From Streptomyces sp. NBC_01260 (lineage in GTDB: Bacteria > Actinomycetota > Actinomycetes > Streptomycetales > Streptomycetaceae), in NCBI RefSeq assembly GCF_036226405.1, contig NZ_CP108464.1, positions 2,170,001-2,234,000 on the forward strand: 64,000 nucleotides of DNA. Reading direction: 5' to 3'. Both the position numbers and the translations under genes were made by a program. The notes below the pieces were generated by a model that made no database searches, had not been told where the DNA came from, and saw nothing but the letters and a program-made list of their open reading frames with translations. Below, in pieces: positions 1-8,193 of this stretch. How positions within the stretch are numbered: position 1 is the stretch's first letter; each line of letters opens with the position of its first letter.

Positions 1-1
1 G

Positions 2-427
2 GACAACCACAAACGGCTGTGGGCGTCCGAATTCGGCCAGGACACCTGGGACGAGCTGAACCTGATCGTGCCGGGCGGAAACTACGGCTGGCCGGAGGTC
101 GAGGGCAAGGCGGGCAAGGCGGGGTTCCGTGATCCCGTGGCACAGTGGAAGCCGTCCGAGGCGTCCCCGAGCGGTATCGCTTTCGCCGAGGGTTCCATCT
201 GGATGGCCGCTCTGCGCGGTGAGCGGCTCTGGCGGATTCCGCTGTCCGGTACGGCGGACAAGGAACCTCTGGCGGCCCCGCAGTCGTTCCTGAAGGGGAA
301 GTACGGCCGTCTGCGCACCGTGCTCGCGGCCGGCGGCAACAAGCTCTATCTCGTCACGAGCGAGACGGACACCCGTGGCACCCCGAAACCGGGAGACGAC
401 AAGATCCTGGTGCTTGAGGTGCGGTAG
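2..427 (+). CDS. PQQ-dependent sugar dehydrogenase (glucose/sorbosone dehydrogenase family), C-terminal part
   Basis: The reading frame is open from base 2, so the 5' end of the gene lies left of the window. About 141 C-terminal residues are visible. They carry LWASEFGQDTWDELNLI, GGNYGWPEVEG and a closing segment (GGNKLYLVTSETD near residue 110, then KILVLEVR), which is the usual last blade of the six-bladed beta-propeller in soluble glucose/sorbosone dehydrogenases (GSDH). Family members oxidise sugars in the periplasm or outside the cell with PQQ. The signal peptide and catalytic His cannot be seen. Family assignment is good; substrate is unknown. Confidence 0.85.
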   Translation, partial: DNHKRLWASEFGQDTWDELNLIVPGGNYGWPEVEGKAGKAGFRDPVAQWKPSEASPSGIAFAEGSIWMAALRGERLWRIPLSGTADKEPLAAPQSFLKGKYGRLRTVLAAGGNKLYLVTSETDTRGTPKPGDDKILVLEVR

Positions 428-458
428 CGGCTACAGCAGGCGGAAGGGTGCGCGGCCC

Positions 459-716
459 GTGTTCAACTTCTTCGAGGAACTCTTCGCACCGGGCCGCAAG
501 CACGCTGCCGAGGAACAGCGGCGGCTGGAGCTGAGCCGGGTCGATCTCGGCATCGGCGACCCGGCGCGCGGCCCGATAGACCTCACCTCGGGCAAGGTGG
601 TGGTCCGCCGGCCGGACGCCGGGGACGCAGAGCCCGAGGACAAGGTCCCCGGCGACCCGGACCCCGGGGACCAGGGTTCCGGCGGTGCGGCCGAGGAGCG
701 CGGCCAGAGGCCTTAG
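459..716 (+). CDS. DUF6191 domain protein (small hypothetical)
   Basis: An 85-residue protein starting at GTG 459 (FNFFEELFAPGRKHAAEE follows), preceded by a GGAAGG-type ribosome site about 10 bases upstream. It begins 31 bases after the sugar dehydrogenase stop. The N-terminal half (FFEELFAPGRKH, then DPARGPIDLTSGKVVV) matches what I remember of the streptomycete DUF6191 family. The C-terminal 35 residues are acidic and Gly/Pro rich and look disordered. No catalytic motif is visible and the function is unknown. Its stop overlaps the end of the convergent LuxR gene by 4 bases. Confidence 0.7.
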   Translation: MFNFFEELFAPGRKHAAEEQRRLELSRVDLGIGDPARGPIDLTSGKVVVRRPDAGDAEPEDKVPGDPDPGDQGSGGAAEERGQRP

Positions 717-3700
717 GAACCCGTCGGCGTGCGGTAGAGACGCAGCCGGTGGGCGAGTGCGGCGGCCTCGCCCCGGCTCGCCACCCCGAGCTTGGCCAGG
801 ATGTTGGAGACGTGCACGCTCGCGGTCTTGGGCGAGATGTAGAGCTCCTCGGCGATCCGGCGGTTGGTGTGTCCGTCGGCGACGAGCCGGTGCACGTCCT
901 GTTCGCGCCGGGTCAGCCCGAAGGACTCCACCGCGGCGGCAGCGGCGGCCCGGAGCTGCTCCTCGGGGTGGTCGCGACCGGTCTGCTCGTCGGTGGCGCC
1001 GTCGCCGTCCGGGACCGTGACAGCCACCAGGATCTCGTCGCCCGGGCCGGGGCCCATGCCCACGCCCGAACCGGGACCGCGAGGTGCGTCGGGGACGGTG
1101 AGGGTGATGCGGGCGCGGCCGGCCAGCAGCTCGATGGTCTCGGTCAGCGGGCGGGCGCCGAGGCGCAGGGCGGTGGCGTGCGCCTCGCGCAGCAGGGCGG
1201 TGGCCGTGGGCCGGTCGCCGGAGGCCACGAGCAGGGCCTCGGCCCAGCGGTGGCGGATCTGGGCCAGTTCGTACGGCCGGTGCAGCGGGCTGAAGGCCTG
1301 CGCCGCGCGGGACCAGTGATCAGGGGTGTCGAGGCCTTCGGCACGGGCCAGCTCGGCATCGACGAGCAGACCGTAGGCCGCCCACACGGGGACGGCCATC
1401 GGCAGTCGCTTGAGGTGGGTGCGGATCAGGGCGAGGTTCGCCGGCCGGCCCGGCTCGGTGGCGGGCAGGCCGCGGGCGTCGGCCTCGGCCGCCGCGACGA
1501 CGTGCAGCAGGGGCAGGGCGTAGCGCTGGGTGCCGGTCGGGAAGCCCACCTCCGCCTGGGCCTCGAAGGCCGTCCGGGCCTCGGAGAGGCGGCCCTGCTG
1601 GACGGCGAGGGTGACGGTGTGGCGCACGGCGTTGATGAAGTGCTGGGGCTGCGGGTCCCGGGAGCCGAAGCTCCGCTTGTTCAGTGCGAGTTGCCGTTCG
1701 GCCTCGGCGAAATCTCCTCGTGCCAGGGCCACTTCGGTGCGGCGGGCGGCGACCAGGCCCTGGGGCTTGCGGGACAGCGCCGTGCGGGCAGCGGCCTCGG
1801 TGGTGGCCAGGGCCTCGTCCCAGTGGCCGAGCGAGAACAGGGACATCGCCTGGTTGGTGCGGACCCAGGCCTCCGTGTCGGCGATGCCGTGGCTGTGGCA
1901 GATCTCGATCCCGTGGTCGGCGGCGGCCACGGCTTCCAGGGAACGGCCCATGGCTTCGAGGGTGGAGGGGAGATTGATGCTGGCGCGGCCCATGACGCCG
2001 ATGAGGCACAGCTCGTCGGCCCGGTCGCGGACGGCGTACATCTCGGCGATGCCGTCGTCGACGTCTCCGGCGTCGGCGGTCAGCCAGCCCCGGGTGAGGC
2101 GTGCGTGCAGCTCGATGTACTCGTTGCCGACCAGCCGGGCGTACTCCACGGCCCGGTCGGCGGCGGCGAGGGTCTGGGCACCGGGGCGGTGCAGGGCGCC
2201 CCAGCCGGCCACGCTCATCAGCACCTCCGCGTGGACGGCCGAGGGGGGCAGTCCACGGACCAGCTCCTCGGCGGTGGCCAGCTCGTCCCAGCCGTCGCCC
2301 CGGGTGAGGGCTTGGATCAGATGGGAGCGCTGGACCCAGAACCAGGCGGCGCGCAGCGCGTCGTCCTCGCTCTCCAGGATGCGCAGGGCCTTCTTGCAGA
2401 TGGTGAGGGCCCGTTCGCGGTCGTTGCCGAAGCGGGCGGCGACGGTGGCTTCGGCCATCAGGTCGAGGTAGCTGAGGGGGGTGGCGCTGTCGCGGCCGCA
2501 GGCCGGGTAGACCTCGGCGTAGTCGATGGGGCGCAGGGTGGCGCGTATCGCTTCGGGAGCGTCGTCCCACAGCTCCATCGCCCTTTCCAGCAGCCGCAGC
2601 TGCTCGGAGAAGGCGTTGCGGTGACGTGCTTCGACGGAGGCCTTCAGTACGGCGGGCAGGGCCTTGGCGGCATCGTGCGCGCCGTACCAGTAGCTGGCCA
2701 GGCGGGTGGCGCGCTCGCCGTCGCGGACGAGGGTGGGGTCGGCCTCCAGCGCTTCGGCGTAACGGCGGTTGAGCCGGGAGCGTTCGCCCGGCAGCAGGTC
2801 GTCGCTGACGGCCTCGCGGACCAGGGAGTGCCGGAAGCGGTAGCCGTTGCCCTCCGCGGTGGTGAGCAGCAGATTGGCGCCGACCGCTCCCCGCAGGGCT
2901 TCGATGAGGTCGTCCTCGGTGAGGCCGGCGACGGCGGCCAGCAGTTCGTACTCGACGGCGGAGCCGCCTTCGGCCACGACCCGGGTGACCCGCTGGGCGT
3001 CGTCGGTGAGTGTTTCGACCCGGACGAGGAGGAGGTCGCGCAGTGAGTCGGGGACTCCGGCCCCGTCGCCGCACTCCAGGCTGCAGGCGAGCTCCTCGAC
3101 GAAGAAGGCGTTGCCGTCGGAGCGCTCGAATATCTCGTCCACCAGGGCCGGTTCCGGGGCGTCCGCGAGGATGCCGGCCAGCTGACGGCGGACCTCGGCG
3201 CGGTTGAAGCGGGCGAGCTCGATGCGGCGGACGGTGCGGAGCCGGTCCAGTTCGGCCAGGAGCGGGCGCAGGGGGTGGCGGCGGTGGATGTCGTCGGCCC
3301 GGTAGGTGCCGATCACGACGAGGCGGCCGCTGCGCAGCGTACGGAACAGGTAGGTGAGGAGGTGCCGGGTGGAGGCGTCCGACCAGTGCAGGTCCTCCAG
3401 GACCAGGACGACCGGGCGCTGCGCCGAGATGCGCTCCAGCAGTCTGCCGGTGAGCTCGAAGAGCCGGGCGGTGCCGTGCTCGTCGGCCGAGTCCGGGCCC
3501 GGCTCGCCGAGTTCGGGAAGCAGCCGGGCCAGTTCGCCCTCCTGTCCGGCGCAGGCGGCGGCCATCTCGTCGGGGAGGGCGCGGCGCAGGGCGCGCAGGG
3601 CCGTGGAGAAGGGGGCGTACGGCAGGCCGTCCGCGCCGATCTCCACGCAGCCGCCCACGGCGACGACGGCCCCGCGGCGGGCGGCCACCGTGAGGAACTC

Positions 3701-3937
3701 CTCGACCAGACGCGTCTTGCCCACGCCCGCCTCGCCACCGATGAGCAGCGCCTGCGGCTCTCCGCAGACGCAGCCGTCCGGACCGGCGCCTTCCGCGGTG
3801 GCACGGGCGAGCGCGTCGGTGAGCGAGGTGAGTTCACCTGCGCGGCCGACGAACACGGGACTGACTGACCTGGTCTCCACGGAGCCGAGCATCGCATACG
3901 GGTCCGACAGCTCGGAGCCGGGAAGCCGGACAGACAT
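713..3937 (-). CDS. Large ATP-binding LuxR-family transcriptional regulator (LAL type)
   Basis: 1074 residues, within the usual 900-1100 range of LAL regulators. An N-terminal AAA/STAND ATPase shows Walker A GGEAGVGKT (residues 67-75) and Walker B VVLVLEDLHWSD (about 176-187). A long TPR-like helical region follows. The LuxR helix-turn-helix lies at the C-terminus (about 1000-1065: LTRREQDVHRLVADGHTN, then IAEELYISPKTASVHVSNIL). Such proteins are ATP- and ligand-gated activators, often of catabolic or antibiotic genes, but no target is evident here. The ATG at 3937 is used; an in-frame ATG at 3892 is an alternative. It stands alone, convergent with DUF6191. Confidence 0.93.
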   Translation of the reverse strand: MSVRLPGSELSDPYAMLGSVETRSVSPVFVGRAGELTSLTDALARATAEGAGPDGCVCGEPQALLIGGEAGVGKTRLVEEFLTVAARRGAVVAVGGCVEIGADGLPYAPFSTALRALRRALPDEMAAACAGQEGELARLLPELGEPGPDSADEHGTARLFELTGRLLERISAQRPVVLVLEDLHWSDASTRHLLTYLFRTLRSGRLVVIGTYRADDIHRRHPLRPLLAELDRLRTVRRIELARFNRAEVRRQLAGILADAPEPALVDEIFERSDGNAFFVEELACSLECGDGAGVPDSLRDLLLVRVETLTDDAQRVTRVVAEGGSAVEYELLAAVAGLTEDDLIEALRGAVGANLLLTTAEGNGYRFRHSLVREAVSDDLLPGERSRLNRRYAEALEADPTLVRDGERATRLASYWYGAHDAAKALPAVLKASVEARHRNAFSEQLRLLERAMELWDDAPEAIRATLRPIDYAEVYPACGRDSATPLSYLDLMAEATVAARFGNDRERALTICKKALRILESEDDALRAAWFWVQRSHLIQALTRGDGWDELATAEELVRGLPPSAVHAEVLMSVAGWGALHRPGAQTLAAADRAVEYARLVGNEYIELHARLTRGWLTADAGDVDDGIAEMYAVRDRADELCLIGVMGRASINLPSTLEAMGRSLEAVAAADHGIEICHSHGIADTEAWVRTNQAMSLFSLGHWDEALATTEAAARTALSRKPQGLVAARRTEVALARGDFAEAERQLALNKRSFGSRDPQPQHFINAVRHTVTLAVQQGRLSEARTAFEAQAEVGFPTGTQRYALPLLHVVAAAEADARGLPATEPGRPANLALIRTHLKRLPMAVPVWAAYGLLVDAELARAEGLDTPDHWSRAAQAFSPLHRPYELAQIRHRWAEALLVASGDRPTATALLREAHATALRLGARPLTETIELLAGRARITLTVPDAPRGPGSGVGMGPGPGDEILVAVTVPDGDGATDEQTGRDHPEEQLRAAAAAAVESFGLTRREQDVHRLVADGHTNRRIAEELYISPKTASVHVSNILAKLGVASRGEAAALAHRLRLYRTPTGS

Positions 3938-3950
3938 CGCCTTTCGGCCC

Positions 3951-4130
3951 TTACGCGGCGTGCGCGAACCGTTCCCGTTCCCCGTCCGCGCTCACCGTCC
4001 TCTCACGCTCCTTGCGTGCCGAACCGCGGGCGGCCCGGTCGGCGCGACGCGCTTCCCGGACGAGCCGCTCGGTGTCGGCGCGACGGATCAGTTCGGCTTG
4101 CCTGATCTTCTGGAGTTCCAGCGTGTACAT
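3951..4130 (-). CDS. Small charged hypothetical protein
   Basis: A 59-residue protein from ATG 4130 (MYTLELQKIRQAELIRRA) with a strong AGGGGGAA ribosome site 4-11 bases upstream. The open frame extends to 4241, but the ribosome site selects 4130. The sequence is almost wholly charged (Arg, Glu, Lys, Ala) and predicted to be one long amphipathic helix or coiled coil, with no cysteines or membrane segment. It ends 13 bases before the LuxR regulator start on the same strand and may be co-transcribed with it. Function unknown. Confidence 0.6.
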   Translation of the reverse strand: MYTLELQKIRQAELIRRADTERLVREARRADRAARGSARKERERTVSADGERERFAHAA

Positions 4131-4392
4131 GCGATTCCCCCTGGTGACGAGGGCCCGTTGGGCCCGGGTGGCGGCAGTTCGTCTGCCGTGCCTCCACTTT
4201 CGTCCCCCAGGGGGTGTCGCCGCATCGGGCGAGTTCCGCATCTCTGACGGGCCGGCGCCTTAGGCGGATGCCTACGTCACCGCACAAGGGCCGTGAACGC
4301 CCCCGCGGATGCCTTAGGCAGCTCCGGGAGACGCCGTACGGGAGGGAAGTGCGGGGCGGGAAGGGCGGGAGGGGATGTACCCGCCCGCCGGG

Positions 4393-5061
4393 TCAGCTTC
4401 CCGTAGCCGCCGCGGCCGCCGTGGGCAGGGCGACGATGAGGTCGAAGTACATGCCGACGGAGATCAGCACACCGATCGCACCGAGCGCGATGCCGCCCAT
4501 GGCCACCGCACGGACCCAGCCGGCCTGCGGGCGCGCGGACGGGGCGCCGAACGCGGGCCGGACCAGGACGTAGATGCCGACCAGCAGGGCGACGAGCCCG
4601 AAGAGGCCGTTGACCAGGGCGGTGGCGTGCCAGGCGTCGCCGTAGATCTCGGAGATCTGCTGCGCGGCGGAGCCGCCGGACGACGTCTTGATCTGCCCGA
4701 TCAGCGTCTCGCGCTCGGCGGCGACCCGGCCGCTCCAGGCCCCGGTGAGCGAGACGATCCCGAGGCCGACGGAGACGACGGCCGCGGCGGCGGTGCCGAG
4801 ACCGGCAGACTCGTTGTCGGACTCGTCACCGTCCAGGTCGAGGTCGAAGTCCTGCTCCGCCGCGTCCAGGTCGGCGTCCGCGTCGCGGTCCGTGGGCTCT
4901 CCGGACTCCGTGCCCGCCTCGTCGTGCTGCCCCGCCGTGTCGGGTCGCGCCGCCGCGTCCTTGGCGCCGGCGGTGTCGGTGACGGCCTTCTTCGCCGTCT
5001 TCTTCTCTTCGTCGCCCTCGGCGACGGGAGCTGTGGGAGTAGTGGGAGTGGTGGGGTTCAT
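4393..5061 (-). CDS. Hypothetical membrane protein with acidic N-terminus
   Basis: 222 residues from ATG 5061 (MNPTTPTTPTAPVAEGDEEK). The first about 85 residues are acidic, Thr/Pro/Asp rich and probably disordered in the cytoplasm. Three hydrophobic segments follow: AAAAVVSVGLGIVSLTGAW (about 93-111), LVNGLFGLVALLVGIYVLV (about 148-167) and a C-terminal pair around VAMGGIALGAIGVLISVGMY. No enzyme motif is present. It is a separate gene on the minus strand between the GNAT enzyme and the small charged protein. I do not recognise a function. Confidence 0.7.
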   Translation of the reverse strand: MNPTTPTTPTAPVAEGDEEKKTAKKAVTDTAGAKDAAARPDTAGQHDEAGTESGEPTDRDADADLDAAEQDFDLDLDGDESDNESAGLGTAAAAVVSVGLGIVSLTGAWSGRVAAERETLIGQIKTSSGGSAAQQISEIYGDAWHATALVNGLFGLVALLVGIYVLVRPAFGAPSARPQAGWVRAVAMGGIALGAIGVLISVGMYFDLIVALPTAAAAATGS

Positions 5062-5132
5062 TTCCCGCACGCTAGGTGCCCCGGATGAGAACCTTCTTAA
5101 CGTCCGGCGGCACCCCGCTCCCGCACCCCGGC

Positions 5133-5687
5133 TCAGCTCTGCCGGGCCCGCCATTCCGGGGCCAGCACGGACCAGATCTCCGAGTCGTGTCTCACACCGC
5201 GGTACAGGTAGTTCTGGCGCAGCACGCCGTCCCGCTTCATCCCGAGCCGCGCGGCCACGGCGATGCTCCGGGTGTTCGCGGCGGACGCGTCCCACTCCAC
5301 CCGGTGCATACCGCGCTCCAGGACCGCCCAGTCGATCAGCCTGGTCGCCGCCCTGGTCACCAGGCCGTGCCCCTCGGCGGCCGGTTCCAGCCAGCAGCCG
5401 ATCTCGCAGTTCCCGGACTCCGCGTCGAAGATCCGGAAGAGGACCCCGCCGACCAGGGTGCCCTTCAGCCAGATCCCGTAGAGCCGGCCCGTGTCGGCCG
5501 CCTGCTTCTCCGCGTACCGGCGCAGCAGGTCTCGCGCGGATTCCAGGTCGGTGGCGAAGGAGGCGAACGGGATCCACGGGTCTATGAGGTCCCGCGCCCG
5601 GTCCATGTGGTCCAGGAACTCCTGCGCCTGCCAGATCTCCAGCGGCCGCAGCTCGGCCCCGTCGTCCCCCAGCGATACCGCGAACAT
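5133..5687 (-). CDS. GNAT family N-acetyltransferase (RimL-like)
   Basis: 184 residues from ATG 5687, preceded by a GAGGAGAAC ribosome site. The fold signature is LRPLEIWQAQEFLDHMD at the N-terminus, GCWLEPAAEGHGLVTRA (acetyl-CoA loop, about residues 98-114) and HRVEWDASAANTRSIAVAAR then GMKRDGVLR near the C-terminus. This matches ribosomal-protein-serine or -alanine acetyltransferases of the RimJ/RimL type. The exact acceptor cannot be told from sequence. It follows the MMPL transporter on the same strand with a 41-base gap. Confidence 0.88.
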   Translation of the reverse strand: MFAVSLGDDGAELRPLEIWQAQEFLDHMDRARDLIDPWIPFASFATDLESARDLLRRYAEKQAADTGRLYGIWLKGTLVGGVLFRIFDAESGNCEIGCWLEPAAEGHGLVTRAATRLIDWAVLERGMHRVEWDASAANTRSIAVAARLGMKRDGVLRQNYLYRGVRHDSEIWSVLAPEWRARQS

Positions 5688-5728
5688 CGTGTTCTCCTCG
5701 TCATCCCACCTACCGCGGTCCGCGCTGT

Positions 5729-7954
5729 TCAGCGGACGCGCTGCGCGGCCGGCACGGCCTCGTCGTCCTGGCTCGTGCCCGCCCCTGGGATTTTCGCATG
5801 CGGAGCCCGGCATTCGGGAGGCTCGATGCTGAGACGCGGCAGTCTGCGGTCCAGCCAGCCCGGCAGCCACCAGTTCGCCCCGCCCAGCAGGTGCATCAGG
5901 GCGGGAACCAGCAGCGTGCGCAGGACGAAGGCGTCCAGCGCGACGGCCGCGGCGAGCGCGATCCCGAACATCGCGATGACCCGGTCGCCGCTGAGCACGA
6001 AGGCGAGGAAGACCGAAATCATGATCACCGCGGCCGAGTTGATCACCCGGCTGGTCTCTGCGAGGCCGACCCGGACCGCCCGCCGGTTGTCGCCGGTCTC
6101 CAGCCACTCCTCGTACATCCGGCCGACCAGGAACACCTGGTAGTCCATGGAGAGGCCGAAGAGCACGGACACCATGATGACCGGCAGGAAGGGTTCGATG
6201 GGGCCCGAGCTGCCCAGGCCCAGCAGCTCGCTCCCCCATCCCCACTGGAAGATCGCCACGACCACGCCGAACGAGGAGGCGACCGCCGCCACGTTCATCA
6301 CCGCCGCCTTCAGCGGGATGCCGACCGATCGGAAGGCCATCAGCAGGAGCAGGCAGCCGAGCCCTATGACGACGCCGATGAAGAGCGGGAGTTTCCCGAT
6401 GATGATCTGTGCGAAGTCGTCGTAGCTGGCCGTCACACCGCCCACATGGGCCTGGAGCGAGGTGTTGTCGGCCGCCTTCGGCAGTACGTCCGTACGCAGC
6501 CGGTCGACGAGCTCGCTGGTCTGCTGGGACTGCGGCGCCGAGTCCGGGACAACGGTGACGAACGCGGTGTCGCCACTGGAGTTGTAGGTGACCGGGTCGG
6601 CCCATGCGACGCCGTCGGTGGCGCGCAGCGTCGCGGGCAGCGCGTCCATCGCCAGCCGGTCGTCGGCGCCGTCGAGCTGTGCGGCGATGGTCAGCGGTCC
6701 GTTGACGCCGGGACCGAATCCGCTCGCCAGCAGGTCGTACGCCTGCCGGGTGGTCGAGGACTTCGCGTTGTTGCCCTGGTCGGAGCTGCCCAGGTGGAGC
6801 GAGAAGGTGGGGAGTGCGAGGACCAGCATCACCACCACCGCGATCCCGCCGAGCAGCTTGGGGTGCCGCTCGACGAAGGCGGACCAGCGCGCGGCGAACC
6901 CGGTGGGCAGGTCCGGCTGCGGGCCGTGCTCGGCGAGCTGTCTGCGCTCGCGCCTGCTCAGCGCCCGCATCCCGATGAGGGACAGCAGGGCCGGCAGCAG
7001 GGTCACGGCGGCCGCCACCGTCAGCACGACGGTGAGCGAGGCGGCGACGGCGACACCGTTGAGGAAGCTCAGCCGCAGGATCAGCATCCCCAGCAGTGCG
7101 ATGCAGACGGTGGCCCCGGCGAAGACGACGGCCCGCCCGGTCGTGGCGACCGCGTGCTCCGCCGCCTCGGGAACGGTCATGCCGCGCCGGAGCCCTCTGC
7201 GGTGCCGGGTGACGATGAAGAGTGCGTAGTCGATGCCGACCCCGAGCCCGACGAGCATGCCGAGCATCGGGGCGAAGTCGGCGACGGTCATCACGTGCCC
7301 GAGCAGCACGATGCCCGCGTACGCCGTTCCGACCGAGACGAGAGCGGTGGCGATGGGCAGCATGCTGGCGGCGAGGGAACCGAAGGCGAGGAAGAGCACG
7401 ACGGCCGCGACGGCGACCCCGATGGCCTCGCTGAGGTGCACGGCGGGCGCTTCGGTGAGGGCGACGGCCGAGCCGCCCAGCTCGACCCGGAGGTGTTCGC
7501 CCGAGGCGGCCTTCGCGGTGTGGACGACCGCCTCGGCCTGCGCCACCGGCACGTCGTCGGCCTGCCGGTCGAAGGTGACCGTGGCGTAGGCCGTGTGCCC
7601 GTCCGCGCTGATCTGCCCCGCTCCCGCCTGGGTGTAGGGCCCGCTGACGGAGCCGACACCCGGCAGCCGTTCGACCGCGTGCAGGGTGCTGGTCATCTTC
7701 TGCTCGACGTCGGCCGCCCGCACGGTGGAGTCGTCGGTGTGCCAGACGATGGTGTCGGTGTCCCCGCCGAGATTGCTGAAGCCGCTCTTCAACAGCGCTG
7801 CGGCACGGCCGGATTCGGTGCCGGGCGCCTCGTAGTCGTTCGTATAGGCGCTGCCCGCGAACGCCGCACCGGCGGCCGTGCCGCCGAGGGCGAGCAGCCA
7901 GATGAGGACGGCGACGAGGCGGTGTGCGATGCACCAGCGGGCGATGGCAGCCAA
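5729..7954 (-). CDS. MMPL family (RND-type) transporter
   Basis: 741 residues if translation starts at TTG 7954, which has GGGAG 9 bases upstream; the open frame runs to 8053 but the extra residues (VRVTVLKAMRFSCGR) look non-coding. The protein has the two-fold MMPL layout: TM1, a soluble loop (about 60-190), a TM bundle with GVGIDYALFIVTRHR, a second loop, and a second bundle with GLSMDYQVFLVGRMYEEW. These transporters export lipids, siderophores or drugs using the proton gradient. No adjacent biosynthetic gene points to a substrate. An inverted repeat at 8035-8049 lies just upstream. Confidence 0.92.
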   Translation of the reverse strand: MAAIARWCIAHRLVAVLIWLLALGGTAAGAAFAGSAYTNDYEAPGTESGRAAALLKSGFSNLGGDTDTIVWHTDDSTVRAADVEQKMTSTLHAVERLPGVGSVSGPYTQAGAGQISADGHTAYATVTFDRQADDVPVAQAEAVVHTAKAASGEHLRVELGGSAVALTEAPAVHLSEAIGVAVAAVVLFLAFGSLAASMLPIATALVSVGTAYAGIVLLGHVMTVADFAPMLGMLVGLGVGIDYALFIVTRHRRGLRRGMTVPEAAEHAVATTGRAVVFAGATVCIALLGMLILRLSFLNGVAVAASLTVVLTVAAAVTLLPALLSLIGMRALSRRERRQLAEHGPQPDLPTGFAARWSAFVERHPKLLGGIAVVVMLVLALPTFSLHLGSSDQGNNAKSSTTRQAYDLLASGFGPGVNGPLTIAAQLDGADDRLAMDALPATLRATDGVAWADPVTYNSSGDTAFVTVVPDSAPQSQQTSELVDRLRTDVLPKAADNTSLQAHVGGVTASYDDFAQIIIGKLPLFIGVVIGLGCLLLLMAFRSVGIPLKAAVMNVAAVASSFGVVVAIFQWGWGSELLGLGSSGPIEPFLPVIMVSVLFGLSMDYQVFLVGRMYEEWLETGDNRRAVRVGLAETSRVINSAAVIMISVFLAFVLSGDRVIAMFGIALAAAVALDAFVLRTLLVPALMHLLGGANWWLPGWLDRRLPRLSIEPPECRAPHAKIPGAGTSQDDEAVPAAQRVR

Positions 7955-8034
7955 GGGGCGAGCTCCCTGCGGGTTCGTGGTCTCTCCGGCGGCTCGACAG
8001 AGCCGTCCGCAAGAAAAACGCATGGCCTTGAGAA

Positions 8035-8049
8035 CTGTCACTCTGACAG
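8035..8049. promoter_or_regulatory. Inverted repeat, candidate operator upstream of the MMPL gene
   Basis: CTGTCA-CTC-TGACAG is a perfect 6-3-6 palindrome about 80 bases upstream of the likely MMPL start, in the 239-base gap between the permease and the transporter. MMPL exporters are commonly controlled by TetR- or MarR-type repressors that bind such repeats. No regulator gene is adjacent, so the binding protein is unknown. Confidence 0.4.
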
Positions 8050-8193
8050 CCAACTGTGATCATTTGCCCTATTCGTGGCCATACTCACAGGCGTCGGATC
8101 CGCATATGGGCGACATCGCCGCAGCCATCCGGCGGGCTCGCGGACGGTGCGCGACGGGCGCGGACGCCCAGCGTTCGCGCACCTGGGCACGCG

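Noticed and set aside
749..3046. 765-residue plus-strand frame
   Set aside because: Antisense to the LuxR regulator with Gly/Ala/Val-rich composition and no motifs; a GC-rich shadow. The same applies to 5798-8059, 11286-13271, 13389-14864, 28856-30700, 33005-35572 and others.
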